DNA of 64,000 bases, taken from assembly GCA_030158125.1 (NCBI GenBank), contig JAOATL010000012.1, forward strand, positions 62,001 through 126,000. Reading direction: 5' to 3'. The stretch comes from Limnohabitans sp. Lineage in GTDB: Bacteria; Pseudomonadota; Gammaproteobacteria; Burkholderiales; Burkholderiaceae_C. The notes under the pieces are model-generated. The model ran no database searches. It was not told the origin of the DNA and saw only the letters and a list, made by a program, of their open reading frames with translations. Within the stretch, counting starts at the first letter, position 1; the number at the start of each line of letters is the position of its first letter. Shown one piece after another: positions 32,080 to 40,648 of the stretch. Both the position numbers and the translations under genes were made by a program.

Positions 32080-32865
32080 TCACGCTGTCGGCTTGTGGCG
32101 GGCTGAATTCAAAAAATCGGTCAAGATAGGGCTGTCGTCTAAGGTGCCCAGTGCCGGCTTGTGAAATTCTGGATGCCACTGCACCGCAGCCACATAAGCT
32201 TTGCCTTGATGCCGAATGGCTTCCGGAATGCGGTCATGAGGGCAGTAGGCCTCCACCACAAAGTTAGGCGCCAGATCTTTCACACCTTGGTGGTGAATGC
32301 TGTTGACCTTGGCGGTTTTTGTGCCGCCTAGCAGTTGCGATAATTTGCTGTTGGGATCGAACGCAACGTCGTGCATGTTGAGGTCGTATTGCACGCCGTC
32401 ACGGTGCATCAAGGCTTCAGGCCTTTGAGTGGCAATGTCTTGGTACAAAGTGCCGCCAAACGCCACGTTGATCATTTGCATGCCACGGCACACGCCCAAC
32501 ACGGGTTTGCCCGCGGCCACAAAGGCTTCAATTAATTTCTTTTCATAGGCGTCGCGGACGCGGTCGCCTGTCCAGCGCGGGTCCATGACTTCTTCGCCGT
32601 AACTGCCTGGCCACACATCGCTGCCGCCCATCAGCACCACGCCATCTAGCCAGTCGGCGTAATCGGTAATCTGCGCATCGCCCACTTGCGTATCGCCTTC
32701 AGGCGACGGAATCATCACCGCCAAGTCGCCTTGCGACATGACCCAATGAGCCACTGATTGTTCAATGTACTGAAGCGTCTTTCCCTTGAAAATTGGCCGC
32801 TCATTGTCTGGGTGAAAAAAACAGGCTGAAATGCCAATTTTGAGACGTTTGGAATTAGACGACAT
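32080..32865 (-). CDS. Gamma-glutamyl amide hydrolase (PuuD/IpuF-like, class I amidotransferase fold)
   Basis: 261 aa from MSSNSKRLKIG. The peptidase C26 triad is visible: nucleophile C126 in GVCRGMQMIN, and H231 and E233 in VQWHPEF. PuuD-type enzymes split gamma-glutamyl amides such as gamma-Glu-GABA; IpuF does so in isopropylamine degradation. Here it would release the oxidised amine from glutamate. It is 18 bases downstream of the Fe-alcohol dehydrogenase and upstream of the aldehyde dehydrogenase. Confidence 0.88.
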   Translation of the reverse strand: MSSNSKRLKIGISACFFHPDNERPIFKGKTLQYIEQSVAHWVMSQGDLAVMIPSPEGDTQVGDAQITDYADWLDGVVLMGGSDVWPGSYGEEVMDPRWTGDRVRDAYEKKLIEAFVAAGKPVLGVCRGMQMINVAFGGTLYQDIATQRPEALMHRDGVQYDLNMHDVAFDPNSKLSQLLGGTKTAKVNSIHHQGVKDLAPNFVVEAYCPHDRIPEAIRHQGKAYVAAVQWHPEFHKPALGTLDDSPILTDFLNSARHKPTA

Positions 32866-32883
32866 GACTGCGCAAGCCTTCAA

Positions 32884-34017
32884 TTACATGGCAGCCGTGA
32901 ACAGCTTTTCAAAGTCTGCTGCAGTGCAAGGACGTGGGTTGGTTTGGTGGCAAATGTCGGCCGTGGCAATTTCGACCAAACGTGCCATGTGTTCGGGCTT
33001 CACGCCATGTGAAGTTAAGGTGCCCGTGATGCCGATGGAGGATTTCAATTCTTTCAGCCATGGCACGAAGGCACTGCCGCCACCTTTGACATTGCAGACA
33101 TGGGCCAATTCGGCGAACTTTTCTGGCACGGCTTCGTAGTTCCAAGCCATCACCACATCGATCATCAGTGCATTGGCCAAGCCGTGGTGCATGTCGACCA
33201 CCGCACCCAATGCATGTGCGCAAGAGTGCACGGCACCCAAATCTTTTTGGAACGCAATGGCGCCCATCATGGACGACATCATCATGTCGCTGCGGGCTTT
33301 GAGGTTGCCAGGCTGGTGGACTGCAGTGTGCAGCGCTGCTGCGCCAATGCGGGTGCCTTCCAAAGCGATGCCATCGCACAAGGGATGGTAGGCAGGTGAC
33401 AAGTAGCTTTCGATGTTGTGCGTCAGGGCGTCCATGCCAGTGGCTGCCGTGATCTTGCCGGGCAAACCTACAGTCAGCTCTGGATCGGCAAAGACGGTCT
33501 GTGCCAACAGTTTGGGATGGAAGATGACGCGTTTTTGGTGGGTGTCATCTTCACTGACCACGCTTGAACGGCCCACTTCGGAGCCAGTACCAGAGGTGGT
33601 GGGCAGTGCCACAAAGTAGGGCAGTGCACCAGATATGCTGCGAACCTTGGGGTGGTCCCATGCGTATTCCAAAATGGGACCGTCATGGGTGGCCGACAAG
33701 CCCACCACTTTGGCCACATCCAGTGAAGCACCACCGCCCAAACCAATGACGCAATCTGCCTTGTGGGCATTGAAAGCCTCGCCGCCAGCCGTCACTTGTG
33801 ACGCAGTGGGATTGCCATGCACACCTGCATACACGGCCACATCCAAGCCAGCCAAATGGCCAATGAATTCGGCCATCAACGGCAAATCAGCCATGGCTTT
33901 GTCGGTCACGATCAAAGGGCGCTTGTAACCTAAATCTTTTAAGTGTTGGCCGACCAACTTGCGGGCGCCCACGCCAAAGTGAATGGGGGTGGGGAATGAA
34001 AATTTATCAATGCTCAT
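32884..34017 (-). CDS. Iron-containing alcohol dehydrogenase
   Basis: 377 aa from MSIDKFSFPTPIHFGVGA. NAD site GLGGGASLDVAK at about 96-107. Metal and family motif HSCAHALGAVVDMHHGLANA at about 255-275 with the usual histidines. It belongs to the group III Fe-ADH family. Two readings of context: oxidation of a gamma-glutamyl amino alcohol, as IpuI may do, or reduction of phosphonoacetaldehyde as in phosphonate-associated Fe-ADHs. The flanking genes favour the first. It follows the GS-like gene by 30 bases. Confidence 0.88.
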   Translation of the reverse strand: MSIDKFSFPTPIHFGVGARKLVGQHLKDLGYKRPLIVTDKAMADLPLMAEFIGHLAGLDVAVYAGVHGNPTASQVTAGGEAFNAHKADCVIGLGGGASLDVAKVVGLSATHDGPILEYAWDHPKVRSISGALPYFVALPTTSGTGSEVGRSSVVSEDDTHQKRVIFHPKLLAQTVFADPELTVGLPGKITAATGMDALTHNIESYLSPAYHPLCDGIALEGTRIGAAALHTAVHQPGNLKARSDMMMSSMMGAIAFQKDLGAVHSCAHALGAVVDMHHGLANALMIDVVMAWNYEAVPEKFAELAHVCNVKGGGSAFVPWLKELKSSIGITGTLTSHGVKPEHMARLVEIATADICHQTNPRPCTAADFEKLFTAAM

Positions 34018-34047
34018 AAGGTGTCCAGTTCGATCTGAAAAATGCAA

Positions 34048-35421
34048 TTAGATGATTTCAAAATAGCGTTTGAGTTCCCAGTCTGTTACGCCATCCAACC
34101 ATTGACGCCATTCCCATTCACGGGTGGCGGCAAAGTGATCCACAAATGTATCGCCTAACCAATCGCGTGCCACTTTGGATTGTTGGAAATTGCGGGTGGT
34201 TTCGATCAGGGTGCGCGGTGCGCGGGGAATGTTCTCGGCGCCACCGTTGGTGCCATGAATGGCAGGGGCGGTGAGTTTCATGCCTTTTTCCACGCCATCC
34301 AAACCTGCGGCAATGACCGCGGCCATCGCCAAGTAGGGGTTGACGTCAGCGCCAGGGCAGCGTGTCTCAAGGCGGGTTGATTTGGGTGAGCCAGAAATCA
34401 CGCGGAAGCTGGCTGTGCGGTTGTCCACACCCCAGGTCGGCTTGACCGGTGCCCAGAAGCCATCCACCAAGCGTTTGTAACTGTTGATGGTGGGCCAGAA
34501 CATGGGGGCAAATTCCATCAAGTGCGCAACTTGGCCCGCCAAGTAACTTTCAAACACTTTGCTCATGCCATGACGGCCCTTGGCGTCGGCAAACAAATTC
34601 TTTTTGCCATCGCTCAGGCTTTGGTGAATGTGGCCACTGCAGCCAGGCAACGCGGCATTCCACTTGGCCATGAAGCTGGGCATGATGCCAAAGCGTGCGC
34701 CAATTTCTTTGGTGCCGGTTTTGAACAAGATGGCGCGGTCGGCTTGGGTCAGGGCATCGCTGAAAGCAATGGCCGCTTCGTAAACGCCGGGCCCAGTTTC
34801 GGTGTGCAGGCCTTCGATGGGCACGCCAAACTGCAGCATCTCGTCTTGAATGGCATTGAAGAACTCCCGGTTTTGGTTCATGCGCAGCAAAGAGTAACCA
34901 AACATGCCGGGCGTTAAGGGCGTAGGGTCCACGCCTTTTTTGTGCTGCCATGAATGCGAGTCTTCTAAGAAGTTAAACCATTCAAACTCCATGCCGCACA
35001 TGGGATTGACGCCCAATTTTTCGGCGCGTTTCAAGACTTTCTTCAGAGTTTGGCGTGGGCAAAGGGGATGGGGCGTGCCATCGCTGTTGACAAACTCGCC
35101 AATGAAGAAGGGCACATTGTTGTCCCATGGCACATTGCGCGCTGTGTTCAAGTCCAAGCGCGCCAAGGCATCAGGAAAGCCGTGTTGCCAACCTGTGAAG
35201 GTGGTGTTGTCATAACACTGGTCTGAAGAGTCCCAGCCAAAAACGACATCGCAAAAGCCAAAACCGCCTGCAGGGTAGGGTTCGGTTGCGCCTTTGAATT
35301 TGTCGATGTGCAAATACTTGCCGCGCAAAATACCGTCGATGTCGCTCACCGCCACTTTGACTTTTTGAGCGCCACTTTTTTCAACCGCTTTGAGTGCGGG
35401 GTGTAATTTCGAAGTGGCCAT
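34048..35421 (-). CDS. Glutamine-synthetase-like gamma-glutamylamide synthetase
   Basis: 457 aa. GS fold with N-terminal domain VSDIDGILRGKYLHI and catalytic motifs GMEFEWFNF, ETGPGVYE, GCSGHIHQSLSD, and SFRVISGSP. It lacks the NLYDLPP adenylylation loop of housekeeping GlnA. Such proteins (PuuA, IpuC, GlnA4) join glutamate to an amine in place of ammonia. Its place 44 bases after phnW and before an alcohol dehydrogenase, gamma-glutamyl hydrolase and aldehyde dehydrogenase suggests an amino alcohol or short amine as substrate. Specificity is not readable. Confidence 0.88.
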   Translation of the reverse strand: MATSKLHPALKAVEKSGAQKVKVAVSDIDGILRGKYLHIDKFKGATEPYPAGGFGFCDVVFGWDSSDQCYDNTTFTGWQHGFPDALARLDLNTARNVPWDNNVPFFIGEFVNSDGTPHPLCPRQTLKKVLKRAEKLGVNPMCGMEFEWFNFLEDSHSWQHKKGVDPTPLTPGMFGYSLLRMNQNREFFNAIQDEMLQFGVPIEGLHTETGPGVYEAAIAFSDALTQADRAILFKTGTKEIGARFGIMPSFMAKWNAALPGCSGHIHQSLSDGKKNLFADAKGRHGMSKVFESYLAGQVAHLMEFAPMFWPTINSYKRLVDGFWAPVKPTWGVDNRTASFRVISGSPKSTRLETRCPGADVNPYLAMAAVIAAGLDGVEKGMKLTAPAIHGTNGGAENIPRAPRTLIETTRNFQQSKVARDWLGDTFVDHFAATREWEWRQWLDGVTDWELKRYFEII

Positions 35422-35465
35422 GATCAGTCCTTTGTCAATTCACAAACTCAATGTGTTTCAGTCAT

Positions 35466-36581
35466 TCAGGCGGGCGCACCGCTGGCAATGCCCAACTCTT
35501 GCAGAGTGAGCGCGACGGCATGAACGGCTTGTTGCATCTCAATGGGGCCAATGGCGCCAATACAGCCCACACGGAATGTTTCAATTTCTGTGAGCTTGCC
35601 AGGGTACAAAATGAACCCATGTGTTTTGGCCGCTTCGTAGAATTTTCTAAATTCGTAGTTGGCGTCGGCGGGTGCATGGAAGGTCACGATGATGGGTGCT
35701 TGCACAGATGGATCGAGGTAGGGTTTGAAGCCCAGTGCAGCCATGCCATCGACCAAGGTTTTGCAATTGCTTTGGTAGCGTTTGAGGCGGGCCGGTTGAC
35801 CGCCTTCGTCTTCAAATTGCTGAATGGCCTCTGCCAAAGCCACCATGACGTGGGTGGGCGGGGTGAAGCGCCATTGACCTGTTTTTTCCATGTACACATA
35901 TTGGTCGTGCAGATCCATGGCCAGGGAAGTATTGTTGCCAGCGCAGCTGTCCAAAATGGCTTTTCGAATGAACACAAAGCCCATGCCGGGTACGCCTTCC
36001 AAACATTTGCCACTGGCGGCAATGAGGGCGTCAAAGCGGGTGGTGCGTGCATCGATTTCAAGCGCGGCAAATGAGCTCATGGCATCCACAATCAAGCCCT
36101 TGTGGTGCTTCTCGCAAACCTTGGCCACATCGTGCAGTGGGTTCAAAACCCCCGCGCCAGTTTCGCAGTGAATCAACACCACATGCGTGATGCTGGGATC
36201 CTTTGCCAGCAAGGCCTCAAGCTCAGAGGGGGAGACCGCTTTGTCTTCCGCGGTGGGCACCACCGTGGTTTTGCGGCCCATCATGGTGGAGAGTTTTGCG
36301 GCACGTTTGCAATATGCGCCATTGTCCAACACCAAGATGTGACCGCTGGGGGGCACCACCGTGGCGACAGCAGCTTCAACACTGAAAGTGCCGCTGCCCT
36401 GCAAAGGGACCACCACATGGGAGTCGTGGCCATGAACAATGTTCAGCAAGCTTTTGCGCACGCGCGCTGTGACGGCAATGAAATCGTTGTCCCAAGAACC
36501 CCAATCGCGCAGCATGGCCAGCTTGGTGCGCAAAGTGGTGGTGAGAGGGCCGGGTGTCAGAAGAATGGCTTCGCGTTGCAT
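35466..36581 (-). CDS. phnW: 2-Aminoethylphosphonate:pyruvate transaminase
   Basis: 371 aa. PLP enzyme that transfers the amino group of 2-aminoethylphosphonate (AEP) to pyruvate, giving phosphonoacetaldehyde and alanine. The N-terminus [11 protein letters not shown] is the aminotransferase V pattern; the PLP lysine is K192 in [12 protein letters not shown]; the Asp that pairs with the pyridine is D167 in LIVDAMSSF. Length is typical. It follows the fused permease gene by 52 bases, so uptake and the first catabolic step are co-transcribed. Product feeds PhnY at 42632 in the divergent operon. Confidence 0.95.
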   Translation of the reverse strand: MQREAILLTPGPLTTTLRTKLAMLRDWGSWDNDFIAVTARVRKSLLNIVHGHDSHVVVPLQGSGTFSVEAAVATVVPPSGHILVLDNGAYCKRAAKLSTMMGRKTTVVPTAEDKAVSPSELEALLAKDPSITHVVLIHCETGAGVLNPLHDVAKVCEKHHKGLIVDAMSSFAALEIDARTTRFDALIAASGKCLEGVPGMGFVFIRKAILDSCAGNNTSLAMDLHDQYVYMEKTGQWRFTPPTHVMVALAEAIQQFEDEGGQPARLKRYQSNCKTLVDGMAALGFKPYLDPSVQAPIIVTFHAPADANYEFRKFYEAAKTHGFILYPGKLTEIETFRVGCIGAIGPIEMQQAVHAVALTLQELGIASGAPA

Positions 36582-36633
36582 GGTGAAGGTGTCTCTATTT
36601 TTAAAAGGAGTTCAAAAAAGTATCAAATGAAAA

Positions 36634-38328
36634 TTAACGACCGCGCCAAGCTTGTGTGCGTTTGTCCACAAACCAACTCAGCCAAGCAAACAGCACGGTG
36701 GCTGCTGCCGAAATCAAACCAATCAGCACGGCCATGGCTGCGGCTGCGCCAATGTCGCCGGCCTCGTCCAAATTCAATATGGCAATGGACGCCACTTTGG
36801 TTTCAGGTGAGTACAAAAACACCACCGCAGAAATGGTGGTCATGGCATTGATGAAAAAGTAGCGTGCAATGTCCACCATGGCAGGGGTGCAAATGGGCAA
36901 GGTGACGCGCCAAAAGGTTTTGTAAAAAGGCACCTTGAGAGAGGCGCTGACGGACTCAAACTCTGCATCCAAAGATTTCAAAGCGGTGGTGGCAGTGAGG
37001 TGTCCAGTGGTGTAGAAGTGCACGATGGTGCAGAGCGTGAGCAAGGCCATGCTTTGGTACATGCCATGCAAAGGGTTGTTGGGCATGTTGAAGAAAAATA
37101 TGTAACCCAAGCCCAAGACCAAACCTGGCACGGCCATGGGAATCACCGCCAGCAATTGCAGGGGGGCGCGTACCACGTTCATGCCTTTGGTTTTTTCAAG
37201 CAAGTAGGCGGTGACGAATACCAACAAAGTGCCAAAGAAGGCCGTGCCGCTGGCCATTTCCAAACTGTTGATGAACCCTTCACCCACTTCGCCGTCGACC
37301 AATCCCAAGGTGTAATGACGCAAGCTGGGCGTGAGGTCGTAAGGCCAGAAACTGGCAAACGACGCAAACACGGCCATGCCCAACATGGCCAGCATGAGGC
37401 AGGCAATCAAAGTGCAATAAGCCATCATGAGGGTGTCATGCCGCGCATCAGGTTTGGGTTGGTAAGCCACGGCACGTGCACTCAGCATGGCCGTTTGTCG
37501 CGCACTCACATAGCGGTCAACTGCAAAGCTCAAAACAGCCGGCGACAGCAGCAACAGCGCCACCACCGAGCCTTTGGCGAAGTCTTGCTGGCCAATCACC
37601 AATTTGAAAATGTCGGTGGCCATCATGTTGAAATTGCCACCAATCACTTTGGGGATGCCAAAGTCGGTCATGACCAAGGTAAAGCTGACCAAAGAGGCGG
37701 ATATGAGACCGTACTTGGCCCCTGGCAAGGTGATGGTGAAGAACTTGCGTTGTGTGCTGGTGCCCAATGCATCTGCGGCTTCATACAAGCGCGCGTCAGC
37801 CAAGGTCAGTGCGGTGACCAAAATCATGAGCACGTGCGGGAAAGCCGCAAAACATTCCGCAACGACCACACCGGCGGGTCCATAAATCTGATCGATGCCG
37901 ACGGCTTGCATGGCATCTTTCAAAACCCCTTGGTTGCCAAACCAATAAATCAGTGAAATGGCCGATAACAGTGAGGGCGCCAAAAGCGGAATCAGACTGA
38001 TGGCTCTGAACAGTGATTTACCGGGCATGCAGCTGCGTGTGAGCGCATACGCAAAGACAAATGCCAGGGGCACCACAATGAAGGTGACCAACAAAGACAC
38101 CCACACGCTGTTCCACAAGCTGTGCAGCAAAGAGGGCGTTTGCATGTAGTTGAGGAAATTGCGAAGGCCCACAAAGTGGCCTTGATCGTCTTGCGCGGCT
38201 TGTTGCAAGATGGCCAACAGCGGTGCTGCCAAAAATGCCAGCAAGAGCATCAGAACAAGGGCCAGACCCACAAAGCCGACCCATTCGCTCCAATGGGTTT
38301 TTTGTTTCACTTGAAATGCAATCGTCAT
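36634..38328 (-). CDS. Fused 2-AEP ABC transporter permease (PhnU-PhnV type)
   Basis: 564 aa with about twelve hydrophobic segments in two repeated halves; each half ends with a cytoplasmic EAA-type loop (YEAADALGTSTQRKFFTITL in the first, FESVSASLKVPFYKTFWRVT in the second). This is the fused form found in Burkholderia/Ralstonia/Polaromonas 2-AEP clusters (PhnU2 type), in place of separate PhnU and PhnV. It starts 7 bases after the ATPase gene. Imports AEP across the inner membrane with PhnS and PhnT. Confidence 0.92.
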   Translation of the reverse strand: MTIAFQVKQKTHWSEWVGFVGLALVLMLLLAFLAAPLLAILQQAAQDDQGHFVGLRNFLNYMQTPSLLHSLWNSVWVSLLVTFIVVPLAFVFAYALTRSCMPGKSLFRAISLIPLLAPSLLSAISLIYWFGNQGVLKDAMQAVGIDQIYGPAGVVVAECFAAFPHVLMILVTALTLADARLYEAADALGTSTQRKFFTITLPGAKYGLISASLVSFTLVMTDFGIPKVIGGNFNMMATDIFKLVIGQQDFAKGSVVALLLLSPAVLSFAVDRYVSARQTAMLSARAVAYQPKPDARHDTLMMAYCTLIACLMLAMLGMAVFASFASFWPYDLTPSLRHYTLGLVDGEVGEGFINSLEMASGTAFFGTLLVFVTAYLLEKTKGMNVVRAPLQLLAVIPMAVPGLVLGLGYIFFFNMPNNPLHGMYQSMALLTLCTIVHFYTTGHLTATTALKSLDAEFESVSASLKVPFYKTFWRVTLPICTPAMVDIARYFFINAMTTISAVVFLYSPETKVASIAILNLDEAGDIGAAAAMAVLIGLISAAATVLFAWLSWFVDKRTQAWRGR

Positions 38329-38335
38329 GCCGGGT

Positions 38336-39406
38336 TCAGAACAGTTTGATGCGTTCTGGCATCAGTTTCAGGGGAAGCGTGGAGCCTGCTTGCAGGTTTT
38401 GCTCCGCTAAAAAGTTCAGAGACAAATACACAGTGAGAGGTTTCGCTGAGATGGCGGGGGCCATGACATGCACATGACAAAACGCGCCTAAAAAATCAAT
38501 CTCAAGAATGCTGGCCTGAAAGACGCAGGCATCACCGGCCAAGATGGGACGCGCCAACACATCTTCAGGACGCAAATACACTTTGATGTCACCTGTTTGA
38601 TGGTTCTTGGCGGGTATGTCAGCCAACGGAATGCGCATGTCGCCCAGTCTTAATTCTTGCGCAACAACAGTGCCTGGTAAGACGTTGACCTGGCCCACAA
38701 AGTCGGCAACAAAAGCGCTGGCTGGCTCTCTGTAGATTTCGGTGGGTGTGCCCACTTGTTCGATGCAGCCATGGTTCATGACCACGATGCGATCGGCCAT
38801 GCTCAGGGCCTCTTCTTGGTCGTGTGTCACCATGATCGTGGTGACGCCCAAGCTTTGTTGAAGTGATCGAATTTCGTCGCGCAGCCGAACACGCTCAAGG
38901 GCATCGAGGGCAGACAAAGGTTCGTCAAGCAGTAACAAGCCAGGTGAGGTTGCCAAGGCCCGCGCCAAGGCAATGCGCTGTTGTTGACCGCCCGAGAGTT
39001 GGCTTGGATATTTGGCGCCACTGCCTGGCAGGCCCACCAATTTCAATAATTCTTGGACGCGTTGTTGCACCACATCGCGCGCCACTTTGCGGTTGACCAA
39101 GCCATAGGCGACGTTGTCCGCAATGCTGAGGTTGGGAAACAGCGCGTAGCTTTGGAACACAATGCCGTAATCGCGTTCTGCTGGATGGGCCGAGGAGATG
39201 TCTTTGCCGGCTTGGTGAATCACGCCGCGTGTTTGCACTTCAAGACCCGCAATGATGCGCAGCAGGGTGGTTTTGCCGCAGCCAGAGGGACCTAAAAAAC
39301 AGACCAATTCACCGGGCACAATGTCCAAGTTGATGTCTTGAAGAGCCACAAAATTGCCAAAGGCTTTGTGCAGATGGGTAAGGGAGAGGTAGGGACTAGC
39401 AGACAT
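38336..39406 (-). CDS. phnT: 2-AEP ABC transporter ATP-binding protein
   Basis: 356 aa from MSASPYLSLTHLHKAFG. Walker A GPSGCGKTT, Q-loop, signature LSGGQQQRIALARA, Walker B LLLLDEPLSALDA and H-loop MVTHDQEEA. A C-terminal TOBE-type regulatory domain follows (about 240-356). Such ATPases belong to the Fe3+/putrescine/spermidine-type group of type I importers. Located between phnS and the fused permease; the downstream phnW makes 2-aminoethylphosphonate the likely substrate. An upstream ATG at 39436 is less likely because it lies close to phnS. Confidence 0.92.
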   Translation of the reverse strand: MSASPYLSLTHLHKAFGNFVALQDINLDIVPGELVCFLGPSGCGKTTLLRIIAGLEVQTRGVIHQAGKDISSAHPAERDYGIVFQSYALFPNLSIADNVAYGLVNRKVARDVVQQRVQELLKLVGLPGSGAKYPSQLSGGQQQRIALARALATSPGLLLLDEPLSALDALERVRLRDEIRSLQQSLGVTTIMVTHDQEEALSMADRIVVMNHGCIEQVGTPTEIYREPASAFVADFVGQVNVLPGTVVAQELRLGDMRIPLADIPAKNHQTGDIKVYLRPEDVLARPILAGDACVFQASILEIDFLGAFCHVHVMAPAISAKPLTVYLSLNFLAEQNLQAGSTLPLKLMPERIKLF

Positions 39407-39459
39407 GAGTGACCAACAAAAAGGCCGCCTTGGCAAGGCCAGGCGGCCGTTTGGTGAAA

Positions 39460-40491
39460 TTAACGCTTTTCAGATTTGCCGTTGTAGCGGGCGTTCCATT
39501 CAGTCAGGATGCGCTCACGTTGCTCTGCGGCATATTTGAAGTCCAACTTGACCAAGCGTGACTCGTAGTCTTTAGGCACGTTGGGCAGCGGTGCAGCCAC
39601 GCCAGGGTGTGCGGTGATGGCAAAGTTTTTGCCATACAGTTTCATCGCGTCTTTGCTAGAAGCCCAATCGGCCAATTTTTTGGCAGCATCCAATTTCTTG
39701 GTGCCTTTGTGGATGGCAAAGGATTCCAAATCCCAGCCCAAGCCTTCTTTGGGGAAGACCAAGTCAATGGGGGCGCCTTTGGCTTTGTTGGCGTTTGCAC
39801 GGTATTCGAAGGCAATGCCCACCACATACTCGCCGCTAGACGCCATGTTGCAAGGCTTGGAGCCAGAGTGGGTGTACTGGGCGATGTTTTCATGCAGGCC
39901 GTCCATGTATTTCCAGCCGCCGCCTTTGCCGTTTTGGTCACCAAACAAGGTGAGCCAAGCGATGACGTCAAAGTAGCCGGTGCCACTGGAGGCGGGGTTT
40001 GGCATCACGATTTGGCCTTTGTACACGGGCTTGGTGAGGTCTTTCCAAGTTTCAGGCTTGGGAATGTTGCGTTTTTTGGCTTCGATGGTGTTGAAGCAAA
40101 TGGTGGCACCCCAGACGTCCATGCCCCACCATGCCGGCACTTTGGCGGGGTCGCGGTATTGCGGCATGATGGCGTCTAAATTCAAAGGCGCATAGGGCTC
40201 GAGCATGCCGTTTTTGTTCATCAACTCAAGGCTGGTGGCGGCGACACCCATCACGGCGTCTGCTTGTGGGTTGGCTTTTTCGGCCAGCAACTTGGCGGTG
40301 ATCACGCCTGTAGAGTCGCGAACCCATTTGAGATCAATCTCGGGGTGAACCTTGTTGAAGCCTTCTTGGTAAGCCTTCAATTGGTCGACTTCCAACGCTG
40401 TGTAGACCAGCAGTTGGGTTTTTTGAGCCATGGCCATAGAGCCTAGCAACAGACCGCCCACCAGGAGGGCAGATTTGTAAAGTGCGCGCAT
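39460..40491 (-). CDS. phnS: 2-AEP-binding periplasmic protein
   Basis: 343 aa. Signal peptide MRALYKSALLVGGLLLGSMAMA, cleaved before QKTQLLVYTALEVD. The mature part is a type 2 periplasmic-binding protein of the Fe3+-binding (AfuA-like) fold seen for PhnS2. It delivers AEP to the fused permease. It is the first gene of the minus operon; a Pho-box-like repeat lies 46 bases upstream of its ATG and the PhnR operator further upstream. The sequence gives no direct proof of the ligand; the neighbours do. Confidence 0.92.
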   Translation of the reverse strand: MRALYKSALLVGGLLLGSMAMAQKTQLLVYTALEVDQLKAYQEGFNKVHPEIDLKWVRDSTGVITAKLLAEKANPQADAVMGVAATSLELMNKNGMLEPYAPLNLDAIMPQYRDPAKVPAWWGMDVWGATICFNTIEAKKRNIPKPETWKDLTKPVYKGQIVMPNPASSGTGYFDVIAWLTLFGDQNGKGGGWKYMDGLHENIAQYTHSGSKPCNMASSGEYVVGIAFEYRANANKAKGAPIDLVFPKEGLGWDLESFAIHKGTKKLDAAKKLADWASSKDAMKLYGKNFAITAHPGVAAPLPNVPKDYESRLVKLDFKYAAEQRERILTEWNARYNGKSEKR

Positions 40492-40536
40492 ACGTCATCC
40501 TTATCAAGTTAAAACCAACTACTTTCCACTGGCGCT

Positions 40537-40554
40537 GTGACAGCGCTGTGACAA
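40537..40554 (-). promoter_or_regulatory. Pho-box-like direct repeat upstream of phnS
   Basis: The minus strand reads TTGTCAC-AGCG-CTGTCAC, the 7-N4-7 layout of the PhoB box (consensus CTGTCAT-N4-CTGTCAT). It has two and one mismatches per half. It lies 45 bases upstream of the phnS start, suitable for PhoB activation of the transport operon. Confidence 0.5.
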
Positions 40555-40605
40555 GCCCGTGAAAATCATTGGAATCGAAGAATTCTGGAATGTCAATTGT
40601 TTTTT

Positions 40606-40625
40606 GTAAATTGTTGACAATTTAC
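40606..40625. promoter_or_regulatory. Operator of the GntR-family regulator PhnR (predicted)
   Basis: GTAAATTGTTGACAATTTAC is a perfect 9-bp inverted repeat with a 2-base centre, 23 bases before the phnR start. The TTGT..ACAA core fits FCD-type GntR sites. It lies between phnR and phnS, so it may serve both directions. A half-site TGTCAATTGT occurs just upstream at 40591. Confidence 0.65.
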
Positions 40626-40648
40626 CAAGATGTGATCAAATTCGGTGC

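Noticed and set aside
32884-34017. Fe-alcohol dehydrogenase as a phosphonoacetaldehyde reductase (PhpC-like)
   Set aside because: Possible, but the direct neighbours are glutamylation enzymes and a dedicated phosphonoacetaldehyde dehydrogenase exists; kept only as an alternative.
37000-37956. 318-codon frame antisense to the fused PhnUV permease
   Set aside because: It is a His/Gln-rich mirror of a hydrophobic membrane protein; no motif or ribosome site was seen.
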